64,000 bases of DNA from Ascaphus truei (taxonomy: Eukaryota > Chordata > Amphibia > Anura > Ascaphidae). Position numbers and translations under genes: made by a program. The DNA is taken from assembly GCA_036426205.1 (NCBI GenBank), contig CM071568.1, forward strand, positions 123,786,945-123,850,944, in the 5' to 3' direction. Below the pieces are notes generated by a model. That model was not told where the DNA came from, ran no database searches, and saw only the letters and a list, made by a program, of their open reading frames with translations. Within the stretch, counting starts at the first letter, position 1, and each line of letters starts with the position of its first letter. Below, piece by piece: positions 35,555 through 46,826 of the stretch.

Positions 35555-35765
35555 CTGCTACAGTATAACACAGATTATAAGCGCTCCAACGTTTGTTCTA
35601 GCATCTACACACAAGCCTCTTGAAAAAAGGGGTAGTGGGGACTCTGAGAGACATTTGCACACACGCATTAACAGTATTGTGGATGTATGTATATGATCTG
35701 CGCACAGATGATCACTATTATGTTTATATATGACTATGGTTATAGGGGTTAAATATAAATACTTG

Positions 35766-36518
35766 TGTAATGGTGTTTCGCCCACCCTCTGGGAGATCCC
35801 CCTGTTACCAGGTGTATGGTGCATGCTACCTGTTGGCTCACAAAATGCTGAGTGGTCCGCCGGTTGTTGTGGGGACTGCAGGACATGCTTATGGAGTATA
35901 TAACCGAAATTTACTCCATGGTACACAGCACCTCCATCTGCTGCAGGCTCCAGATGTATGGAGGAAATCGCCTACGGTCGAAACGGTTACCTCTCCACCC
36001 TTCCGTAAGATCACACACCAGGCAGGAGGTATATTCAACTGGAACCGGTTTTATTCTTCTGCTCACACACAGTATCAAGGCAGTCCTGCCCAATACAGTT
36101 GCTGGTCTGGTCTCCCAACTTAGGATGGTTCCCTGGGCCTTTCACTATGGGTCAAAGGCTCCCACAGCAGTCTCTGCTCTTCCCCAGCCCTCTAGCAGGA
36201 TCAGGGGAAAAGGTAACCACTCACTCTCCCCTTAGGGAACAGGACCAGGGCCTGCCAGTGCACAGCAGCCCTGCGTGATACCTTGTCTCTCTCAACGGTA
36301 GACACTACTGAATTTGGGGTTGCAACTCCCTTAAGTACAGTAGGGGGAAGGTACTAGGTTTGAACCAGGATTGGGCAGAGCAGAGACCTAGCCTCACCTC
36401 TTCCCCTGTCACTCAAGGGAAGCTGTCTGTGTGGGGAAAACCCATGATTGGTACTGGCGCTTACCAGGGCTTGCGTGCCAGCAAGGGCAGACTGGTAGCC
36501 ACACCAGGGATGGCTACA
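35766..36518 (-). mobile_element. Solo LTR-like element, family A copy 5
   Basis: Starts TGTAATGGTGTTTCGCC and ends GATGGCTACA. The flanks are CTTG (35762-35765) and CGTG (36519-36522), a 4-bp duplication with one change. It is closely similar to copy 1 (CACCCTCTGGGAGAT, CTGTTGGCTCACA, CCATGGTACACAGC, CACTACTGAATTTGGGGTTG), so these two are the most closely related pair although 34 kb apart. Confidence 0.75.
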
Positions 36519-37076
36519 CGTGTGTGGTTATCCATAACCAGGTGTTATGTCCAGGTGTCTGACCCCATGGCCACGTGCTCAGCGAGTGTGAACACACCGG
36601 CCATAACGGGGAGTAGAACTCCGGCTCCTGCCTCAGCAGTAAGTATTAGTCTGAGGTGAGCGAAAGAGGGGAAGATGTACACTATAAAATGGTACCAAGT
36701 ATGTCTGTTTTCTCCGTATGGAGGCCTAATGTTGGAAATTTTAAAACGGCAGTCCATGATTTTTTTTAATCTTACCTGAACCACAGAGCCTGCAGCTCAT
36801 CGCCCGGTTCCAGCAAGATGAAAAAATGATTCCCGGGACTGCTGCTTTTGGCCGTAAGGTTCCGCATAATATTATAAATGCATTTCATGTTTAAAATAGT
36901 AGAAAAACCCATGGGTCATTCTACTCAATGGGGACTTATAGTGACTTCGGAAATGTATAAGCTTATCTTCTCTCTACCAGATGCAATAAAATACACGACA
37001 CACATTTTCCCTGCACTGTGTTTATCTTTTGTGCCAACCCTTTGATTCCATTTTAAAGAGTTGCTATAAATAGCTG

Positions 37077-37290
37077 CAGAGTAAATAATTACTTCAGTAT
37101 TAGCTGATGCCTTTTCTATTTAGACTAACAATTGATATTATAAGACAAGCATTCGGGAGTTCTCTTCTCTTCCTCAGGACGGGCTGGACCTAAGGAAGAG
37201 AGAGAACTCGCCAATGCTTGTCTTATAATATCAATTGTTAGTCCAAATAAAAAAGGTATCAGCTAATACTGAAGTAATTATTTGCTCTGC
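37077..37290. repeat. Near-perfect inverted repeat made of two Penelope-type tails
   Basis: The left arm runs 37077 to about 37174 and the right arm from about 37192 to 37290. GCAGAGTAAATAATTACTTC pairs with GAAGTAATTATTTGCTCTGC, and this continues inward through TATTATAAGACAAGC/GCTTGTCTTATAATA. The right arm reads GCTTGTCTTATAATATCAAT then GTTAGTCCAAATAAAAAAGG, the typical Penelope tail. Only about 18 bp separate the arms, so this is a strong potential cruciform. Confidence 0.8.
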
Positions 37291-39924
37291 ACTATCGGCA
37301 CTGGACTAGCACGTCTATTTCTATAAATAGCTGTAATTTCCCATGTACGGGTTTGGGTCACAGCTGGCCTATGGCTGTGCATGTTTGTGTGCATAACACA
37401 TATTTGTGCCACTGTTCTGTATTGCCACCTGTTGCAATACATCCTCTTGTTAAGTCTGCTTCCTGTTGTTGAAAGTGACAAGTAGATATTGTTTTTCCTT
37501 GAATGCAATTAGAAGACACAGAACAAAAATCCTGCTTGGGGAAAAAAATTCAAGCTAGGTTTCATTTCCAACAAGTTGGTAAATGGGCTCTGTGAAGGTT
37601 TATAAATATAGGAAGCTAAGTATCAGTATAGTAGCTGTAAAGCTAGATATTAATGCATTACAGATCATCTTGAATATTTGTCTCTTAAAGGCAGGCGTCC
37701 CCCCCCCCTTAAAAGATAGCATATTAAAGCATATACTCATACATTAGAGGAGCTATACAGCATTTTAAATAAAATAGAAAGATTTGTAAGTGTCTGTTTT
37801 TAATGCCATCTATGACAATAGAAAACTGGGCTGCATTTAGATCAGTTAGTTATCCTTCTGATTTCTGCTTCTCCTGGGGCAGCACGAACCTGTCCACTCG
37901 TCCTTCTTTTTCAGCTGATGCTTAGGATGACAGCAGCAAGGACAAGAACATGTTTAGGCTGTCTCAGAAATAAAGGGAAAGCCAAAGGGTTTTGTTCTTT
38001 CAGTTGCATTTCTGCTTCGTTGATCCTATGTATTAACTGTCCCAACTGCTCAAAACAAAATAGAGGTATAAAACCTCTACAGTTTTGGGGTTGATTTTTT
38101 TTTTTTTTGGTTCCGCTTCCAGTCTGGTCGTGTCATGCAATTTGTGTGAGTCTCACACATCAGGACTGTATCTCTCGGTCTAACACAGCAAGGTCAATCT
38201 TATGCTGCCAGGAGGACCTGAGACACATTCCTAACCCCACCCCCTTTTATCATTACCCCACCCCCACAAACATTATTACCTGGCCCCTGGACTCATACAC
38301 CCCGACCCCCATCCCCAGCAGACACTCCTTGTCCTCCCTCTCCTTTCATGGAGCACGAGACTCTCTCTGGAACAGAGGCTCCGGGGTCTCATGCTCCAAG
38401 GTGGGGAAGCTTTAACAACTCCGAGCATCTGGAGAATACACGTGGATTTTTACACATTGTGAGACTAAATTTGAAATGGGCTTCGTCTGCCTAAGAGATG
38501 TCTGAATGTAATGTTCTTTGCTATAATTTGGCATCACTTGTAGAAGGTGTTACACGGTACATTGTTCAGTGCAGTAGTTTTGATTCTTATAAAACAATGG
38601 AAAGTATTGGTTTCTGTACTATATATACCAGTAGGTGCACAGTTTGTATCCACTTTGCATCAACCGAACTGCCTGGGTTTGAATCTGTTCACCTGATGCT
38701 AACCCTGTCCAACTAAGAAACTTGTGTCAAATGTATGAATCTTGTTAAGCAAGTTTCTGGTCAGATGGTATAAGAAGCATCTCCCTTTTATAAAGGGTTC
38801 TTTAGCATGAATAGACGAGTATAGACTGTGAAAGTGCTTTGGCAGGAGGGTGAGGAAGAAACTAGAGACACAAGGTTAGTCAACCTTAAACAGCATGAAT
38901 CCATGGGAATTCAAATTTTGTTAGCTCACATGCATCCCTTTAACCTATTGTGTGCCCAGTCGCCTCCTGCAAATCCCAAACCGTGTTCTTTCATTCCTGG
39001 GGCTGATTGATGTGGTGAAACCACAGTAGCAATAGAGCAATCAAATGCTCCTGTTGCCACAGTGTATGGCGCTGTACATTTTAGCAGTAAAAGGGAATTC
39101 TGTGCATGTATTCTGGTTCTTCTTAGAGGATATAACTTCACTGGTCCTGATCCGCCGTCAGTTGCATCAACCATGCAGCTACGTCCTTGTAAACACTGTA
39201 TACAGTCATTGTTTCAATCAATGTGAGGCATCTGCCAACAAGAAATTCATATTTCTAAGATGACAGAATTCAAATCTAATGCTTCACTTAGTAGGGAGTA
39301 GCTGGAAGATCTACGTCTTTGATGTTTCAGTTATCTAACTGTGAAGATTCGCCATCCTGATGGCCGGAATTCACCTCCTCATCCTACCACATCTGGTACT
39401 CTGGAGTTGCGATCTCACGGCGGTTCCACTGTGCGTGCGCGGTTGGCGCGCGATCAGGTGGCCACTTCCTGATGTCAGTAACGCGTGCGGGACAGGCTCC
39501 TCCTGGACCCGCCTCCAGGCTCCATTCCAATTCACGTGACGGGCATGCGCGGTGCGCGAGTGGCACGCGATCGGGTCGCCACCCCCTGACGTAGGTGATG
39601 CGTGTGGGACGAAACTCCACCCCCAGACCTGATCGGGCTGCACAATAGGGCGCACCTGCGCGGCCCAGCAGCCTATCCCTTCGTCGCTTCTTGTTCCGCC
39701 CCACTTCCCATTGCAGGGAAGCTCCTTAATATACCTGCTCAGCCCAGACACACATCTCAGGGCATAACCTTATGTGATGCTGTGCCTTGCTGCAATCCTG
39801 CCTTGTACCTTGCTGCTTCCTACCTTGTTCCTGCTGCTGCCTCTCCCAACAGTGCTTACAAATATCAATTTGTCCCAGTATCTGGAGAGGAGATTACGCA
39901 AGTGCTCCTCAAATAAAAAATAAG

Positions 39925-41085
39925 CGGCCAATGCAGACCTGACTTATGGCAATCAAAGTTCCAACGACTTGGTGCCCAAGCCATTGCCAAACCACTAGCT
40001 CCCCTAATCAACTCTATTCTGTCTGCACCCGATATCCGTAAGACCCGTAAAACTGCCAGAGTTGTCCCAATCTTCAAAAGTAGGGACAAAAACACTGTCT
40101 CAAACCTACAGGCCAATCTCTCTTCTCCCAATACTATCCTACAGCTTGTAAGGGAGCTTCAATACACATGTATGCAGATGACACCATCTTATATGCACAC
40201 AGCCATAGGCTCTCTGACCTTGAACACATACTTCAATCTGACTTTTTGAGACTCGAAAATTAGATTTCCCAAAACAAACTGTTTTAAAACACTGACAAGA
40301 CTGTAACAATGGTATTTGGGATCAAGGCTACATTTCTAAAGCTTCCAGTGACTGAGCTTCAGATCAGAACCAACGCTAACACCACACTAACTCCTGTTAC
40401 TAGTTTAAATACTTGGGCATATGGTTTGACTCCCACTTAACATTCGGGATGCACATTGAACACAGTAACAAATCCTCCCTAAGTCTGCTGGTCAGAAAGC
40501 GTATCGCACAGCAAATGCTAATGGCAATTATTGACTACGGGGACATAGTATACGGCTCAGCACCCCAAACCCACCTTAGCAAACTTGACACCCTCTACAA
40601 TTCAATATGCCATTTTGTTAACCAATGCAACTGCAACACACATCACTGTGAAATACTCAAAGAACTAGATTGGTCATCACTTGAGTCTATGCGCAAAGTT
40701 CATCTTTCCTGTCTTGCCTTCAAATACTTTCTGGGCAAGATACTCGCCTATCTGAACAAGCTGAACAAGCTCCTCACCCCTGCAGCACTTATCATCTGAG
40801 ATCTGACTCCAAAAGACTGTTCATGGTCCCAAGGTTTAGCAAAGTGTCTGGCCGCTCCTCCTCTTACCGTGCACCACAAAACTGGAACAACCTACCGGAG
40901 ACTCTCACAGCCACCACCAGTTTAAGTTCTTTCAAAACTAAAGCTGTCTCACATTTTAATCTGTTCTGTAACTGTTATGTACGCCTACAATATATATTAT
41001 CTTGAACTGTTCATGAAATGTCTTTATATATAATGTGTATTTAATGTGTATGTAAACATTTTATAAATAAAATACCGAGACACAT
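39925..41085 (+). pseudogene. LINE reverse transcriptase relic (L2/CR1-like), copy 1
   Basis: Fragments in order: a segment ending KTARVVPIFKS, a deletion near 40140, then the catalytic MYADDTILYAHS, DKTVTMVFG, a C-terminal part with QMLMAIIDYGDIVYGSAPQT and CHILKELDWSSL-like, and a tail YRAPQNWNNLPETL. At least three frame breaks interrupt it. YADD shows that the parent was an active reverse transcriptase. The 3' UTR ends in AATAAA-rich sequence near 41075. Sense to RIPOR2. Confidence 0.8.
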
Positions 41086-41090
41086 TTCCT

Positions 41091-41276
41091 TAGCTAGCAC
41101 CAATCTGGGTTTCATCCAAAACACTCCACGGTAACTACCCTCTTAAAAGTCTGCAATGAGATCCAGTGTGCAATTGAACTGGTACAACTTACTGGTGCAA
41201 TATTCATAGATTTTGCACAGGCTTTTGATACTGTTGATAAAGTTATCTTGCTAAGCAAGCTCCAATGCTCTTGAAT
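41091..41276 (+). pseudogene. LINE reverse transcriptase relic, copy 2, 5' part
   Basis: Encodes, with one frame shift, TTLLKVCNEIQCAIELVQL followed by IDFAQAFDTVDKVILLSKLQ, the block around the first catalytic Asp of the RT. It breaks off after CAATGCTCT at about 41276, where an insertion starts, and resumes at 42104. Confidence 0.75.
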
Positions 41277-42103
41277 AGGGGTGCTCACCACAAACAAGGC
41301 GTGACCACGAGGCCGAGGTGGGGATTTGATATTACACCAACCCATAGCCGCGTGGGCGCGTCTGGCATGTAGATTGGTCGAGGTCGGGGTAGGAGTGGTC
41401 TGGATGGACAGTAATACTTGCCGAAGTCGGTGTTGGAGAGTAGCGGATCATAGAAGGTACTTAGCTGTGGTCTGGATTGGAGAGAGGCGGATCGTCGTGG
41501 TACTTTGCCGAGGTCAGTATTGGAGAGGAGCAGATTGTCGAGGTATTTTGCTGAGGTCGGGAATTGAGAGGTGCGCATCGTCGTAGGTAGACTGGGTCAG
41601 GAGAACAGAAGAGTGGAGTCCGGAGGAATAGCTATGGTCAGGAGCAAATATCAGGAAACACGACATGACTGTGGAGGCAAGACAGCAGTGAACACTTTGC
41701 ACGTAATAAGGTTTATGCTCAGCCGATGAACCAGTGGGATGGCTGAGCATATAAGGCATACTGAGACCGATGAGGACAAGGCGACAGGGGGCGCGTCAGG
41801 AGCGCCTGCTGAGATATGCTGAAGAGGTGCAGGAGACAGGTTTACTGATGGGGATTGGTGATGCGGTACCTGTGCGTGTAGAGCATGCAACCCGCGCGTA
41901 CGTGGCGTGCCGATGACGCCCCTGTGCGGGCGCAAGCCCGGAGGTGGGATCAGAGGACTCTGCATTAATTCTCGTGCGTGACCGGTGGCTATTAGATGTC
42001 CCAGGTGACACGCCGCAGGAGGCGGGGAAGCGGAGCACCCGATAGTAGGCAGAGGTAAGCAAGAAGTGCGATGAGGGTAGCGAGACTCACGGATCCTTAC
42101 AAA
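41277..42103 (-). mobile_element. Insertion interrupting LINE copy 2 (LTR-like)
   Basis: The LINE text is cut between KLQCS and the WFHSYLL-like block, and about 830 bp of unrelated sequence lies between. On the minus strand the insert begins TGTAAGGATCCGTGAGTC and ends GAGCACCCCTATTCA, giving TG...CA ends. It has tandem-like GGTCGGTATTGGAGAG units (41400-41580) and GC-rich parts (41780-42050). No target duplication is clear, so the class is inferred. Confidence 0.5.
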
Positions 42104-42975
42104 GGGAACACGCTTTAAACTGGTTTCACTCCTACCTATTGAGTAGATCCCAACCTGTGTCTATCTCGGGCTCTAAATCCAATCCCTTGGATATCACTTG
42201 TGATGTCCCACAAGACTCTATTCTGGTACCCTTACTCTTTTCAGTGTTCATTAATGATCTTCCCAGAACTTGTAAGGGAGCATCAATTCACACGTATACG
42301 GAAGACACAATCTTATATGCACACAGCCAAAGCCTCTCTGACCTTGAACACATACTCCACTGTTTTTTTGAGACTTGAAAACTGGATTTCCCATTAAAAA
42401 AAACTGTTTTTAAATACTGACAAGACTGTTATAATGGTATTTCGGACCAAGGCTAAATTTCTAAAACTACCAATGACGGAGCTACAGATCAGAACCAACT
42501 CTAATACCATCCTAGCCCATGTCGCTAGTTTTAAATATCTGAGCCTATGTTTGATCCTATTTAACATTTGGTTTGCACATTGATACCCTGAAAAACAAAA
42601 CCTATGCCAAACTAGGTCTACTATATAGGAAAAAAACCTCTCTAAACCAGCTTATCAGAAAGTGCATCGCACAGCAAATGCTAATGCCAATTATAGACTA
42701 TGGGGACATAGTATATGGTACAGTGCCCCAAACTCACCTTGGCAAACTACACATCCTCTACATCTCAATATGCCGCTTTGTCCTCCAATGTAACTACAAA
42801 ACGCATCGCTGCAAAATGCTCAAAGAACTAGATTGATCATCACTTGAGTCTAGGCGCAAAGTTGCCTACCTTGCCTTCAAATACTTTCTGGGGAAGCTAC
42901 CCACCTATCTGAACAAGCTCCTCACCCCTACCACATGCAGCACCTATCATCTGAGATCTGACTCCAAACAAAAAA
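42104..42975 (+). pseudogene. LINE reverse transcriptase relic, copy 2, 3' part
   Basis: Continues with SRSQPVSISGSKSNPLDITC, VPQDSILVPLLFSVFINDLP, then THTYTEDTILYAHSQSLSDL-like, and the C-terminal QMLMPIIDYGDIVYGTVPQT and LKELD. The catalytic motif reads YTED instead of YADD, and the GVPQG motif reads DVPQD, so it cannot be active. It covers the same C-terminal region as copy 1, so these are two separate insertions of one family. Confidence 0.8.
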
Positions 42976-43208
42976 AGAGTATTTCAAATGCACCTATAAA
43001 ATGAGAGTGTTGGTTGCTAGACTGAACAATTAACCAGTGTGTTTATTCAAGTGTTTGTTTCATACGCAATACAAGTGATGCATTCGCCAATAGTCATTGA
43101 GATGAAAAAATCATATTTGAATTATTTCAAAGTAACGCATAATTAAAAAAAAAATAATCTTATTCCATGTTTGTGCTGTGCCTTATTTCTGTTTCTGTCT
43201 TCTATAAG

Positions 43209-43358
43209 GTGGATGAACTCTATGAAGCCTACTGTATCCAGAGGCGCCTGCGAGAGGGTGCATGCAAGATGAAGCAGGCATTTGCCATGTCTCCTTCTAG
43301 CAAAGCGGCTCGGGAGAGTTTGTGTGAGATACACAAGAGTTTCAAAGAGTACACCGAG
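43209..43358 (+). CDS. RIPOR2: RIPOR2 exon 6
   Basis: A 150-nt exon, phase 0 on both sides. The acceptor TATAAG ends at 43208, with a weak pyrimidine tract broken by purines; the donor GTATGT starts at 43359. It encodes [20 protein letters not shown] and then a segment ending in [19 protein letters not shown], residues 139-188. The composition is helical and charged, consistent with the rest of the N-terminal helical domain. No stop, frameshift or odd codon use is seen. Confidence 0.95.
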
Positions 43359-43784
43359 GTATGTCTCATTCATAGCCTTTCTTGGGGATTGTTTGCTCTG
43401 TTTTCTCTTATAAGCATTAAGAAAATGTCATGCTCACAGAATAGCAACAACGTCTTACATCTTTAAATCCAAGCACTGGGGAAGTGAAGGGGTAAAAATA
43501 CCGTACATGGCATTTGGTGAAGCCGATATATTGTTTTAAAGATTTAAAATATATTTTCCACAATCCTACACATATATATGTTCTGGGCGATTTGTTATTT
43601 TGCTGTTTTGAGTTGGGCTATTAACCTTAAATTGGAACATTTATTAAACACCTGTATTATTAGGGCAATCCTGTATTATTAGGGCACTGATGTTGTGAAG
43701 GTGTTACATGTCTAAACACTTTCACTGTATAGCAACTTCAACATGCTTTGCCATGTGGTACTGAAAATCTAAAGAAGTGTATGT

Positions 43785-43905
43785 CTTGTAAACCCTGCAC
43801 AAAGATGTCCATTTGGGGGTGGGGAATTGCTACTTTAACGTTGATTGTTTCTTACTCACAGGTCTAGCCAGCTTTGTTCAATTCATTGCATTTTTCTTAA
43901 CATGT
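43785..43905 (+). pseudogene. Decayed duplicate of the exon 8 acceptor region and exon 8 start
   Basis: The stretch from about 43785 aligns with the sequence leading into exon 8 (from about 56548). Both share CCATTTGG, a GATT element and a 24-nt identical block spanning the splice acceptor TTACTCACAG and the first exon bases GTCTAGC. Beyond that the copy drifts: Leu-Ala-Ser-Phe replaces Leu-Ala-Gly-Phe, and no GT donor exists where exon 8 has one. Inclusion would also break frame, since exon 8 is 44 nt. I read it as a non-functional relic of an old local duplication. Its acceptor is intact as sequence, so occasional cryptic use is conceivable. Confidence 0.75.
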
Positions 43906-43912
43906 TTTACAG

Positions 43913-43976
43913 AATATGTGCACAGTAGAATCAGAGATGGAAAACCTGTTAGGGGAGTTTTACATCAAAATGAAAG
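43913..43976 (+). CDS. RIPOR2: RIPOR2 exon 7
   Basis: A 64-nt exon starting in phase 0 after TGTTTTACAG and ending one base into a Gly codon before the donor GTAATT. It encodes NMCTVESEMENLLGEFYIKM plus Lys, residues 189-209. Immediately upstream, at 43785-43905, is a decayed copy of the intron end and start of exon 8. The pyrimidine tract and acceptor used by exon 7 therefore sit at the end of that copy. Confidence 0.95.
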
Positions 43977-44239
43977 GTAATTTCTCCTTTAATCTTCTTG
44001 CCACACACATTGTCAATGTAAACTGATGGATAGATCCCCACACCCGAGATTAATAAAAGAAATCACTGGGATAAACGAGGAGCGAAACCATCTATACAAA
44101 CAGGACCACAAATCAATGTCCCTAACAAAATGAGGAAGGAAGATTAAAAACAGAGATTTGAATTATCGGGGAGAAACTGTGTTACCCTGCCAGGTTATAC
44201 TGAATTAGTAATGATGTCAAGTTGGTGATATTCCATATT

Positions 44240-45100
44240 CCAGTACTGGAGTGGGTGGGGGGGGGGTGGTATGGGCCTGTGGAGAGGGGGGAGAAGGTAT
44301 GGGCCTGGGGGGAAGGGGAGGAGGTATGGACCTGGGAGGGGGAGGGGGGAGTTATGGGGAGGGGGAAGAAGGTATGGACCTGGGGATGGGGGGGAGAAGG
44401 TTTGGAACTGGTGGGAGGCAGACAATATATGGGCCTGGGTGGGGGGGGGAGAAGGTTCTGGGCCTGAGGGAGGTGAAAGGTATGGACCCTGGCTGGGGGG
44501 GAGGGTTATAGGTCTGGGACCATGGGTGGAGGACGTTATGGGCCTGGGGGAGGGGGGACGAACGGTAGGGCCCCCTCTGGGGGACGGGGGGAAACGGTAT
44601 GGGCCTGGAGAGAGTGGGGAGAAAGTATGAGCTTAGGGAAAAGAAGGAGAAGGTATGGACCTGGGGGAGAAGGTATGGGTCTGGAGGAATAGGTATGGTC
44701 CTGGGGGGAGAGGAGAGAAAGTTTGGGACTGGAGAAGGTATGGACCTGGGGGAGATGGTATGAGCCTGGGGGAGAGGTGAAAAAGTATCAGCCTGGCGGG
44801 AGGGGGAGAAGGTATGGGCCTTTGGGCATGGGGAAGAGTTATTGGTCGTGGGGGAGTGGGGGAGAAGGTATGAACCTGAGTGGATGGATGAGAAGGTATT
44901 GGCCTGAGGGGAGGAAGGAGAAGGTATTGACCTGAGGGAAGGGAGGAGGAGGTATGGGTCCGGGGGAGCGAGTGGAGAAGTTGTGGGCTTGGAGGGAGGG
45001 GAAAGAAGGTAGGGTTCTGGGAGGAGAGGGGAGACGGTATAGGCCTGGAGGTTAAGGTGTGGGCCTGGGGGGACAGGGAGGAGAAATGTGCCTGGGGAAG
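44240..45100. repeat. G-rich minisatellite, imperfect 20-35-bp units
   Basis: More than 25 degenerate units with the theme GGGGGAGAAGGTATGGGCCT fill 860 bp; the plus strand is almost all purine plus T. Runs of three or more G at close spacing recur throughout, so many four-run windows could form G-quadruplexes. The minus strand is open for 301 codons as a Pro/Ser-rich protein, which follows from composition and is not a gene. Confidence 0.9.
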
Positions 45101-45547
45101 GAAATAGAAAAGGACCTGCTGGGCAGGGAGGGCTGCAACAGAAAGAACCTACCTGCAGCCTTGGATGGTCCTGCCTGAGGGTGCCTATGGATGTGCGTCC
45201 TGAAGGCCTGTGGAGGGGCGATGGGAAATGGCCAGTGGATGGGATGGCCTTACCCATCCACAGATCGGACCCTACTCATTTTGGTCGCCGGCAGTGGGGC
45301 CCGGGCCCTTGACATACCAGGCCTGGGACATCAGTCCCGGCTGTCTTCCCCTGTCAATTGCCCTTAGTTCAGGGGTTAAGAAATAGCACAAAACATTCAA
45401 GCAAGCCTTGTACTTGTAAAATAAATCTACTGAATTGTGCAGACTGTGTTATTACCATGGTTAATGTCATTAAACCTTTCATTTTATTTTTCTTTGATTC
45501 ACTAATAAGAATACCATATGTTGCATTAATGGACCTACCCTATACAC

Positions 45548-45824
45548 CACGGGTGTGCAATCTTTTCCCCCTGTGCCCCCTGTCTGCACTCCGCCCCTGC
45601 TTGCGCCCCCTCCTTACCATGTCTCTAGCGGCAAATGACGCAGTGGGTCACGTGACATCACGTTGCAATGGCAACACGTCGCGGGAGACAGGGTAAGTGA
45701 AGTTGCAGAGGCCTCACGTGATCCCCCGGCATTTAATTTAATTGCCTTGGGGAAGAGTGCCGGGCCTCTGCAACCGCCGCGCTCCCCATGAAAAATCTCG
45801 CGCCCGCCAGTTTGCGCACCGCTG
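45548..45824. mobile_element. hAT-type MITE with 8-bp target duplication
   Basis: The left end CACGGGTGTGCAATCTTTT and the right end AGTTTGCGCACCGCTG are imperfect inverted repeats of the CAGGGGTGCGCAAAC type common to vertebrate hAT MITEs. The flanks CTATACAC (45540-45547) and CTATGCAC (45825-45832) match at seven of eight bases. GC-rich, no transposase. Confidence 0.82.
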
Positions 45825-45975
45825 CTATGCACCATAGTACTTCTCACCTGTCTCTGTGCACAGTACAGTGTCACTGTTTCCCGGTTTACAGTTTATTTTA
45901 GTTTGGAAAAATGTTTGGGTTGGTATAAAGGGCCAACCAGGTGTCGTATTTGTTGATTGGCTGACTACATGGTTT

Positions 45976-46277
45976 TTAAGGCTGCGTCCATGGTATGGAC
46001 GACCGAGCGATCAGACTGCTTAGAGGCAGTGATCGCGTCTATATGGCGTGCGGGCGCGCGGAAGTGGGAGGGGGCGCGCATTGCGCAAGAAATCAGTTAA
46101 AATTGGTGAGACTGGCCGGTCACGTGAGCGGTTCGCCCAATGAGTGCGAACGAGCTCCGTGACGTCACTGGCCAGCCCCTAGACACGCCCACGGACGGCG
46201 CGCATACCATGGTCAAGGAAAGCACCCGGTTTCCCTCAGCCTCCGCACGGACAAAGTGTCTATGGACACAGCCTTAA
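45976..46277. mobile_element. TTAA-flanked MITE (Kolobok or piggyBac type)
   Basis: TTAA at 45976-45979 and 46274-46277 flank inverted ends GGCTGCGTCCATGG and CTATGGACACAGCC. Both Kolobok and piggyBac families duplicate TTAA. The ends resemble Kolobok-type amphibian MITEs, but the sequence cannot settle which. The interior is CpG-rich with no ORF. Confidence 0.75.
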
Positions 46278-46726
46278 GGTCTCAAAAGTAGACTACAGTG
46301 CTAAAGGCTACATGTGTCATTACATGTACATTGTTGCCACCTAGTGTACAGGCATGTCATTATCACATGCCTAAAGAAGGAATCTGAATAGATGTGGGAA
46401 GCAAACCATGCAGAATATTTAACTAGTTACAGTTCGCAAGTGATTCGCCAAGCATTAGGTCAGTGTGCATTTCAATTTATATTAAATGTGCTAACTTCCA
46501 TCCAGACCTTAAAATAAAGGATTTTGCTCACGTTTTCTTCTCCAGCGAAATTGAAAAGTAAGCGAAATATAAATGCTTGAAGAAATCACTTTATAAACTG
46601 TGACTGAACTGCAATTTGTGGGCGAAACAAAGAATTGATGGTGGAAATGAGTGATTTCTGAGAAATGTTTAGCCCCTTAAAGTTTGTCGAAATGTTTCAC
46701 CAGGAATTGAATTTAGAAAAAATTGG

Positions 46727-46822
46727 TTGCATAGTTACAAAGTAGACGAGGTTGAAAAAAAGACATAAATGTCCATCAAGTTCAACCTATATTAAATTTA
46801 GATGAAAGATACTTATCCTATA
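46727..46822. repeat. Interspersed repeat of amphibian type
   Basis: Carries GGTTGAAAAAAAGACATAAA, then GTCCATCAAGTTCAACCTAT, a block I recognise as frequent in frog genomes; the class is unknown to me. It abuts the palindromic MITE at 46827. Confidence 0.5.
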
Positions 46823-46826
46823 TTTA

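Larger units (their letters stand above)
30012..43208 (+). other. RIPOR2 intron 5
   Basis: A 13.2-kb GT-AG intron. Its named contents are a TIR element (30289), a GC-rich palindromic element (31474), hammerhead-like motifs (32395, 33271), a tandem array (33896), a 1-kb inverted-repeat unit (34561), family A copy 5 (35766), a palindromic Penelope tail pair (37077) and LINE copies (39925-42975). The stretch 37.3-39.3 kb, the 32.5-33.2 kb AT-rich block and the GC-rich 39.34-39.92 kb block hold nothing I can classify. Confidence 0.85.

Noticed and set aside
44352..45257. 301-codon Pro/Ser-rich ORF on the minus strand, the longest in the window
   Set aside because: It is the complement of the G-rich minisatellite; lack of stops follows from composition, and there is no domain or splice context.
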